Shown here piece after piece: positions 17,801 through 24,203 of a stretch of DNA of 24,203 bases. Made by a program: the position numbers and the translations under genes. Under the pieces are notes generated by a model, which did not search any database, was not told the DNA's origin, and worked only from the letters and a program-made list of their open reading frames with translations. The stretch spans positions 1 through 24,203 of the forward strand of contig MPUH01001100.1 in assembly GCA_001970955.1 (NCBI GenBank). Reading direction: 5' to 3'. The DNA is from Stentor coeruleus. Lineage: Eukaryota > Ciliophora > Heterotrichea > Heterotrichida > Stentoridae. The first letter of the stretch is position 1; every line of letters begins with the position of its first letter.

Positions 17801-19180
17801 ATGTCGGCTGTCATTGTTAGAAATGGAGAAAATATAGAACCTTACGACTACAGCATCATGCTTTTAGGAGCTAGCGGGAATGGGAAATCAACATTTGTTA
17901 ATACCCTTATTAACATTATCTTGGGCTATGCACCTGGTTCATTACAAGCAGCTGTAGCTTGTGAGAAGTATCCAAACATTATTCCACAGCTTAATGATGG
18001 CACTGGGGAAAGAAATGATTCTGGTAGTGGAAAAAGTCAAACCACTCATGCCCACTTTTACAGGCTAAGGTCTAGTAGCTTTACTAATAATAAAACAATT
18101 TTATTGGTAGATACTCCTGGACTTGCATCATCTGGAGGTGTATCTGAAGATGATGGAAACGTTGATATAATAATTGATGCAGCACGCAGAGTTAAGTCTT
18201 TTAATGCTATTATAGTGGTTGAAAAATCAAGCACTAATAGACTTAATCCTTGTATAGAATATAATCTATACAGAATAGCTGAAGTTATTCCTAATGATTT
18301 TGAAAGAAAATGCATCTTGGCATTAACTTTCAATAGTGGACCAGTTTTATTTGGAGATGACTGGTTCCCATTCCCAATCCAACATAAAATTAAATTCAAT
18401 AATCTTGCTTTTGCATACTCAACAAGCGAATATCAAGCTAAGCCTAAATATAAAAATTTGGTTCAGCCTGATTGGGAAAGATCATGCAAAAAGATCAGAA
18501 AATTTTTGACTAAATTATTTACAATGGAAAGAGTGCCTACTGTTCAGTATACAGAACTCTTTAACCATCACAATAAAATGATGGACCAAATTGCTGAAAT
18601 AAGAGCACTTCTAAATAACATGGAAAAATGTAAAGATTTCCTTAAGAACTCTAAACCAGGCGATAAAATATTAGTAAACAGATGGGTTCATACTAATTAT
18701 CATAATACAATTTGCTCAGAGCATAGAACTGTGTGTCATGAAAGCTGTGGACTAAGCTACAATGAAACGCAAGGAACAAGCTTTTTTAATGACTGTGCTT
18801 GCATGAATTCAAATAAAACTTGTAGAAAATGTGGATGCCTTTCTGAGCAGCATGTTCATAAGCATGAGAAGCCAGTTGATGAGCTTCAATCTCTTGAACA
18901 GATGCTAGATTCCTGTAATATTAGTGGGGATAGATCTACTCCACAAGGAATCTATAATGGAATTGAGGCTAAAGAAAGGCAATTAATATTAGAACTTGTT
19001 TCAATAGAAAGTGACATTACTAAAATATCTCCTAAGTACAGAATTTCTAAATATATAAAGAAAGCTATTGAACATTTGAGATATTCATTAGAGTCAGAAA
19101 ATGACCCAATAAAACTCAGAGAATTGCAGAAGACTTTGAGTCTTTATGAGAGAATAGATAATGGAATGAATAAACCTTAA
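17801..19180 (+). CDS. AIG1/IAN-like P-loop GTPase with Cys/His cluster, subfamily A (intact, divergent copy)
   Basis: The 459-aa product is the most complete subfamily A member here. Walker A is G23-A-S-G-N-G-K29-S30. The G2 region is G75-S-G-K-S-Q-T-T82 followed by HAHFY. D104-T-P-G107 is followed by LASSGG. FNAIIVVEKSSTNRL occupies 134-148 and LTFNSG (175-180) stands at the G4 position. The Cys/His cluster is C305, C312, H313, C316, C332, C334, C341, C344, C346, H351, H353, H355, probably one or two zinc sites. The last 100 residues are helical and charged. I recall the order SxTxxC/HxxF, IDTPG, NAI...RL, TFY and then a CH-rich cluster from a widespread uncharacterised fungal and animal GTPase family. 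It lies on the opposite strand to the tandem copies at 1-5112. Nothing suggests inactivation. Confidence 0.92.
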   Translation: MSAVIVRNGENIEPYDYSIMLLGASGNGKSTFVNTLINIILGYAPGSLQAAVACEKYPNIIPQLNDGTGERNDSGSGKSQTTHAHFYRLRSSSFTNNKTILLVDTPGLASSGGVSEDDGNVDIIIDAARRVKSFNAIIVVEKSSTNRLNPCIEYNLYRIAEVIPNDFERKCILALTFNSGPVLFGDDWFPFPIQHKIKFNNLAFAYSTSEYQAKPKYKNLVQPDWERSCKKIRKFLTKLFTMERVPTVQYTELFNHHNKMMDQIAEIRALLNNMEKCKDFLKNSKPGDKILVNRWVHTNYHNTICSEHRTVCHESCGLSYNETQGTSFFNDCACMNSNKTCRKCGCLSEQHVHKHEKPVDELQSLEQMLDSCNISGDRSTPQGIYNGIEAKERQLILELVSIESDITKISPKYRISKYIKKAIEHLRYSLESENDPIKLRELQKTLSLYERIDNGMNKP

Positions 19181-19794
19181 GATAATTTTAAAGATGTTTA
19201 TTTTTATGTTTATGTATGAATATTATATCGTTTTAAGTTTAAATTATACTCCAAAAATCTTCTTAAACACTTAAATTATTTTTTTAGATGCAAAACTTCA
19301 AGATATAATAAATAATTAGTACTAAAATTTTAAAATAATATGAACTTGAAATGACTTAGAATTTTTTGCTGAATTTATAAACTCTGAGTAGGAAATAAGG
19401 TGTTCATCCCTATAATTATTATCATTGTTGCTTCCAATTTAAATTTGGCATTCTGTGAGAATATATGTGTTAAATAAACTCCTGTAGCCTTCAAGCAGCA
19501 TCTATATAAAATAAGGTAAGGCATTTACTCTCTAACAATTAAAATTGATTAAAAACCCTTTTAAATGAATTATCTAGTAATAATTTAAGCTTACCTATCG
19601 ACTTAATCCCATATATTCGATTTTTAAACCTCATTAGACCTTTATTTGAATTAGTTAAACTTAAAAATTATTAAGAATATTTTAGCGAAGATACGATAGG
19701 TTATAAACTCTGATCATTCATTAAGCAATACTTATTAATGCCAAGCTTGATAGTTCTTCAAAACGATTTTCCATACTTAACGCTATCTTAAAAT
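19181..19794. other. Intergenic, nothing recognised
   Basis: A+T-rich sequence between two plus-strand genes. No reading frame of note and no relic of the neighbouring genes that I can align. Confidence 0.5.
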
Positions 19795-19803
19795 ATGTCT
19801 ACA
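19795..19803 (+). promoter_or_regulatory. ATGTCTACA element before start codon
   Basis: This element lies 15 bases before the preferred ATG at 19819 and happens to be in frame with it, so a gene finder may call its ATG as the start. The paralog at the right edge has no such word in the matching place. Confidence 0.5.
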
Positions 19804-19818
19804 ATTATTAACTTGCTT

Positions 19819-22800
19819 ATGGAAAATAGCGAAGGACTTAAAAGTGCTTGTATTATTATAATTCAAAGTGACAGATATGCTTACAAGTATGGCTTTTATG
19901 AATTTATTGTAAGTATTACTTAGAAAAACAATTTTGCGCGCGCTTGGAATAGTTACAGCAATAATGATTGTTTAGAAAGTCGTGAGATGTATGAAACTTT
20001 GAAATTAGTTTCTGGGGATAATACTATTTCTAGGGATTGCATCATTAAAAAAATAGATTTTATAAATTTAACAACTGAAAAAGAGAAATGCCTTCAAAAT
20101 GAATTTAAAAAAATTTACCCAATTTTTATTTCTGAATTAAGTTATTTATCCAGAATTGCAAATGAAGATAAGGTTAATCCTTTCTTTAATGATTATTCAA
20201 AAATTTTAATCCTTAGCTCAAATAATCAAAACATAAAATCTCAAATCGAAAGTATATTCTTTATACCAGAATATAATAGTCGGAATAGAGTAGAAAGTAC
20301 TTTTAATAAAATATTCCAGGAAGTTATAGATCATTTATTAAAAAATATTATTAAAGATGAAGAAGAAACAAAAAAAAAAGCTAAAATAGATTCAATATTT
20401 AACGATGAAAGAAACAAAATTAATTACTCAATATTAAAAAAGATGATTAGCATATTTGCTTTATCAGATATTAGTCCTGAATGCAGAATTCCACGTTTAA
20501 GACACCCGAATAAAGAAATAGATTACATTTGTCTTAAGCATTTTATGTCCAAACGATGCATGCGCTATCAAGAAGAGGATATACATAGCCTTTTGCAAAA
20601 GAATTACAATATCATTCAAGATAATTGTGAATGTGGTTGCCCAATAGAAAATCATTTATTCACAATTAAAAAGGTGATAGAGTATCAAAAAATATCTGAA
20701 CATAGGTTGGCATTAATACAAGAGTTAGAGCAGGCATTTCCTGAACGAAAAGAAGACTCTAAGCGCATCCTTTCACGATTTGAAAAAAAACTAGAGAAAA
20801 AGAAAAAAAAAAGAAAAACTGAAGAAGAAGAACAAAGTAGAGACAATATTAGTAATAAAGATACGGATTTAAGTACGTCGGTAGTTGATAAACCAGGAGA
20901 AATTACACTTGTGAAATTCGGTGAAAGCAAACTAAAGGAAGAGCAATCAACATGTAATCCTGTGCTAAGTCCTCAAACTTTCAGTGAGCCAACTATCAAT
21001 CATGCTTATTTAGCTAAGTTCGGAAGCATAATGGATTGGAAAACTTTTATTCTTATAGGAGAGATCGCCAGTGGTAAAACTTCATTTATCCAGTATCTCT
21101 TGAATTATTTACAAGATAAAGATATTAGTAAATCGCAAACAATCAAAGAATTGATAGATGAAGAAATCATTCTACAAGAAAAAAGTGATGATTGCTTGAC
21201 AATAAAATATATAAACGAACAAAAAAATATTTATTGGAAAATTATAGAAGCCCCAGGAGTTGAAGTAACTAGAGGAAACCAACTAGATGAAATAAAAATT
21301 GAAATAATAACGAATTTGATTAACTCAATTACAACTGAAGCTTATATTATTTTCATTCAAAAAGCGGACCAAAAAAATTTATGCAGCTCGATAAAAAAAA
21401 TTCAAGAAATAATAGTTGATAAAAAGCTGAATAATTTGTACTTGTTTTATGTTTTTACATTTTATCCGGGTCAACTAATATTTAAACTGGATGAGCTTAA
21501 CTTTACTCCCTGCTTTAACTTGAAACTTGACTTGCAGCTACTTATTAAGAAAAAGATAGATAAGCAAAAAGTATCTTGGAAGAGATGTCATGATAAAATA
21601 AACAAATTTTACTGCTTCATATGTGATAGTCAAAAGCTTGGAGATACTCACTCGAAACAATTTGATGTACCTTGTAAAAATAAGCATGAAAGCCCAATTT
21701 GGATGAAAAATGATAATGAGCAAGTCTATAAATTACTTTTGGAAAGATACATAAATGTTACAAAGGGAGACTCTAAATATTACATTTGTGTCAGTCCTTT
21801 ATTAAAATCTTGTTATGAAGTTGAAAAGAGCTCTATGCAATTATCTGATAAAGAAATACTAACAAATAATCTTCCTACATTCTCAAATGAATTTAAAAGT
21901 TATTGTAAATGCGATAAATTAAAGAAATATCATTATGCTATTGACGAGGAATTTTACGATCTTCAAGGAAATAATTTATTAAGAGCTGGACATTCTTTGA
22001 AATCAACTTCGCAGAACATTGAAGCGAATAATAACCCTCAAAGCCAAATTAAAAGCAATGAAGAGACTAAAACTAATCCTAGAGCAGCAAATACTATTGC
22101 TAAGGAAGAAAAAATACCAGCTTGGATGAAAGAAGATAATGAAAATTATTATAGAAGATTTCCAAAAGAATCTTATCAAAATGCTAAAAGAGTTGATTCG
22201 AAGTTTTATATTTTTATTAATTCTTCACCCAAAATTTGCTATCAGGTAGAAAAGAGCTCAGTACATTATCAGATAGATAATAAAAATGATCTAGCAAATA
22301 TTATTCCTGATTATTCAGCTATCTCCAAAGATTTATGCAAATGTGGTCAACAAAAGATTACTCACTTTGTAGTTTATGAAGAATTTGTTGTTTCACAAGA
22401 AAATAAAGCAAATGCAGCTGAAGCAGTTGAAAATCCCTTAATGTCTACGGGCGTTAAAGTTAAGGGAATCAATAGTATTCCAGCGAATTTTGAGGAAAAT
22501 AAAGACGTATTTATTACAAATGAAGAGAATAAAGCATTAATTTCTATCAGTGAAGAAAATGAGTATGTGTATAATAAACTCCTATCTAAATATAAAATTT
22601 CTGCTGTTAATTCTGATTTTTATTCGTTGATTTACAAAACAGGAATAGTAATGTGCCAACAAATTAAGAAAAAATCCAATATCTCTTTATCAAAAGAAGA
22701 TTTTTTAAATTGTTTTCATCATTGTGTACAGAATAAAGGCATTTACTACGATTATTGTGGAGTTTGCAATCAATTAAAGCAAGATCATTATATTACAGAC

Positions 22801-23226
22801 AAAGAATTTGCAATTAGCTCTGGAAGCAAAAACTTAATAACCAAGAGTTATAATTTTAAGTGTTTAGAAAATCCACAAAAAATTCAAGGAAGTAGTTGTA
22901 ATAGATTCAACTGGGGGATGGAATGGATGGAGAATGAAAACAAAGAAATTATCGAAAATTTGTTATCGAGATATACTATAACAAGAAAAGAATCTGCTCT
23001 AATTTTTTTAGTTAATGAAGATTTTTATGTATGCCAGAAGATTCAAAAGCAAACGGTTAACCAAAATAAATCCCGAAACGAATTTATTAAGTATTTTCAA
23101 ATCTATAAATCAAATGGCAATAATTATTACTGTAATGCCTGCAAAAAAAATATTCAAGCTCATAATTTTATCAGTGAAATGTTTCTATCTAAGGATGGAA
23201 AAAATCTAATTTTAAGCAGGAACTAA
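19819..23226 (+). CDS. Large P-loop GTPase-like protein with four C-terminal Cys/His modules, subfamily D; contains one 15-nt intron
   Basis: The gene model is exon 19819-19908, intron 19909-19923 and exon 19924-23226, giving about 1130 aa. The continuous frame alone would start at ATG 19987, but the upstream part matches the right-edge paralog codon by codon on both sides of the intron. Near residues 235-280 lies a first Cys/His motif ending C-E-C-G-x5-H. Next come a Lys-rich basic stretch (about 318-335) and then the GTPase-like domain, with Walker A G409-E-I-A-S-G-K-T416 intact, G3 as E472-A-P-G475 (Glu for Asp) and FTFYPG at G4. Four modules start near residues 621, 762, 903 and 1029, each ending in C-x(1,2)-C-x6-H. 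Domain and module order match the giant gene at 8537-14533, without the acidic array. The start at 19819 is chosen because the paralog also keeps that ATG. Confidence 0.87.
19909..19923 (+). other. 15-nt intron
   Basis: GTAAGTATTACTTAG, exactly 15 bases, between codons (phase 0). Its last three bases would be an in-frame TAG if retained. The paralog has GTAATTATTACTTAG at the same codon (23899-23913), with matching coding sequence on both sides. Fifteen-nt introns are known from heterotrich ciliates. Confidence 0.85.
21694..23220 (+). repeat. Four tandem C-x(1,2)-C-x6-H modules (C-terminal part of 19819-23226)
   Basis: The modules begin PIWMKNDNE, PAWMKEDNE, ISISEENEY and MEWMENENK and end in CKCDKLKKYH, CKCGQQKITH, CGVCNQLKQDH and CNACKKNIQAH. 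The period is about 126-141 residues including linkers. Modules 1-2 use C-x-C and modules 3-4 use C-x2-C, the same switch seen between early and late modules of the giant protein. Corresponding modules of the two proteins may therefore be orthologous, and the array older than the gene duplication. Confidence 0.75.
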
Positions 23227-23808
23227 TAGTATTTTAGCTATAAAATTAGATTAAATAACTTTATCATTATTGAAATACTTTCTGAGTCGAAGCATTAGAT
23301 AGCTATTAATATTTTTTTTGATTCATTTAAACTATTTTTTAAGTTTATAATAACTAACTGATAGTGTAATTAATTGCACTTTCAGGTTGATAATAATTTA
23401 TTCAGCACTGCTAAATATGCATACATGAAAGCGGCAGATGTCAATGCATAATACTTTAATAACACTTTAAAGCATATATGAAATTCATGTAATGTAGTGG
23501 CAGACGTTTCTATATTCTATCTTTCTTATAGTTAGAAAATGTTCAAGATATGTATAAATTCATTTAATATGCCATCCCGCAGCATTTTTCCAAAAATGTA
23601 ACGAGAAAAGCTCCTATCAAAAAGCATACTTTGAATCTAAACCATATACCACTTAATATAAAAACAGATAAATTAGCAAGCCAATAGCAAATAAAACTAT
23701 GCAATTTTATTTCTTTTCGACTCCCTATACAAATAATATCCTAAGAAAAAGTGTAAAAATCAAGGCCTGTCTGGAGGTCCATACTGGTAAGTGATTAATA
23801 ATTTGCTT
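23227..23808. other. Intergenic, nothing recognised
   Basis: A+T-rich sequence between the end of one subfamily D gene and the start of its paralog. GCGGCAGATGTC near 23430 and GTGGCAGACGT near 23497 are weakly similar words. There is no recognisable start element near 23809. Confidence 0.5.
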
Positions 23809-24203
23809 ATGAAAGATCACAAAGAGCTTGAAAGTAATTGTGTTATAATAATTCAAAATGACAACCGTGCTAACAAACTGAAATTTTGTGAATTTATTGT
23901 AATTATTACTTAGAAAAGCAAATTTTTGTCCACTTCAGATAGTTCCAGCAATACTGATTTCCCAAAAAGTCATGAATTAGATGAAATTTTGAACGGAAAT
24001 TATTTGAAATTAGTTTCTGGAGATGAAAATACTTCTAGGGATTGCATTATTATAAAAATAGATTTTATAGATTTAACTCCTGAAAAAGAGCTGTTTTTTC
24101 AAAATGAGTTTAAAAAAATTTACCCAATTTTTGTTTCTGAAGTGATATATTATCGGGAAATTGTAAACGAAAAAAAAATTAATACTTTCTTTAATGGTTG
24201 TTG
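23809..24203 (+). CDS. Subfamily D paralog, 5' part only (runs off right edge); contains one 15-nt intron
   Basis: Exon 23809-23898, intron 23899-23913, then exon from 23914 open to the window end. The spliced product aligns with the start of 19819-23226: LLM...IIIQ...EFI, then after the intron KLVSG, RDCI, IDFI/IDFINL, EFKKIYPIF. The frame is open with conservative changes, so it may be a working gene. However, no ATGTCTACA element lies before it, and a stop codon (23788-23790) closes the frame just upstream. Homology to the first copy begins only around the start codon, so the original promoter may not have been duplicated. The P-loop and modules would lie beyond the window. Confidence 0.7.
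23899..23913 (+). other. 15-nt intron
   Basis: GTAATTATTACTTAG, 15 bases, phase 0, at the same codon as 19909-19923 and differing from it at one base (fifth position G to T). It ends in TAG in frame. Confidence 0.8.

Noticed and set aside
19987..23226. Start of the large right-hand gene at ATG 19987
   Set aside because: Codon-level conservation with the right-edge paralog extends upstream through a 15-nt intron to 19819, so 19987 is an internal Met.
1923..23226. Ciliate code with reassigned stop codons
   Set aside because: All clear genes end in TAA at homologous places and Trp is read from TGG; no conserved frame needs TAA, TAG or TGA as sense.
1..24203. tRNA, rRNA, transposon or terminal-repeat features
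   Set aside because: I found no tRNA B-box-like word with a fitting fold, no rRNA-like stretch, and no transposase or reverse-transcriptase motif in any frame.

Overview
The window reads as nuclear DNA of a heterotrich ciliate, most like Stentor. The evidence is: very A+T-rich sequence; long ORFs in the standard code that nearly all end in TAA, with no sign of reassigned stops; N-terminal Cys/His motifs of a kind I recall from ciliate proteins; and a 15-nt GT...AG intron at the same place in two paralogous genes. Fifteen-nt introns are a hallmark of Stentor and Blepharisma. Blepharisma reads TGA as Trp, which nothing here requires. The species is an inference, and no telomere, rRNA or tRNA was seen.

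Nearly everything recognisable belongs to one theme, P-loop proteins related to the AIG1/IAN (GIMAP-like) GTPases, in at least four subfamilies. Subfamily A (about 455 aa, GTPase domain plus a Cys/His cluster plus a helical tail) has a 5' end at the left edge (1-182), an intact copy at 1923-3284, a copy broken by a one-base frameshift at 3746-5112, a relic at 17598-17730 and a divergent intact copy at 17801-19180. Subfamily B (5453-6469) starts Met-Gly-Cys, likely lipidated, and has a relic at 3381-3550. Subfamily C (6738-7847) has an N-terminal Cys/His motif and a P-loop, and a related broken fragment lies at 751-1194. Subfamily D comprises two very large proteins: 8537-14533 (1998 aa, with a 24-unit acidic repeat and a P-loop whose Lys is Arg) and 19819-23226 (about 1130 aa, one intron), plus the start of another copy at the right edge. 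A further single GTPase lies at 15929-17470, and a small ORF (14567-14770) diverges from the giant gene.

Layout: the left 14.5 kb is all on the minus strand and includes a tandemly duplicated block (subfamily A gene, its upstream region, and the end of a subfamily B gene). The right 9.5 kb is on the plus strand. Intergenic stretches are A+T-rich and mostly featureless.

Two patterns cut across the genes. First, a C-x(1,2)-C-x6-H motif follows the P-loop domain in subfamilies A, D and 15929-17470, and lies before it in subfamily C. It is multiplied as about 100-residue modules, five in tandem in the giant protein and four in its sibling. Second, an ATGT(CT/AG)ACAT-like element sits a few to about 26 bases before most start codons, and is probably a core-promoter or transcription-start element. 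Together with the copies, relics and mosaic sequences, this looks like a fast-evolving, birth-and-death family of nucleotide-binding proteins. A recognition or immunity-like role is possible by analogy with IAN/GIMAP proteins, but the sequence does not prove it.
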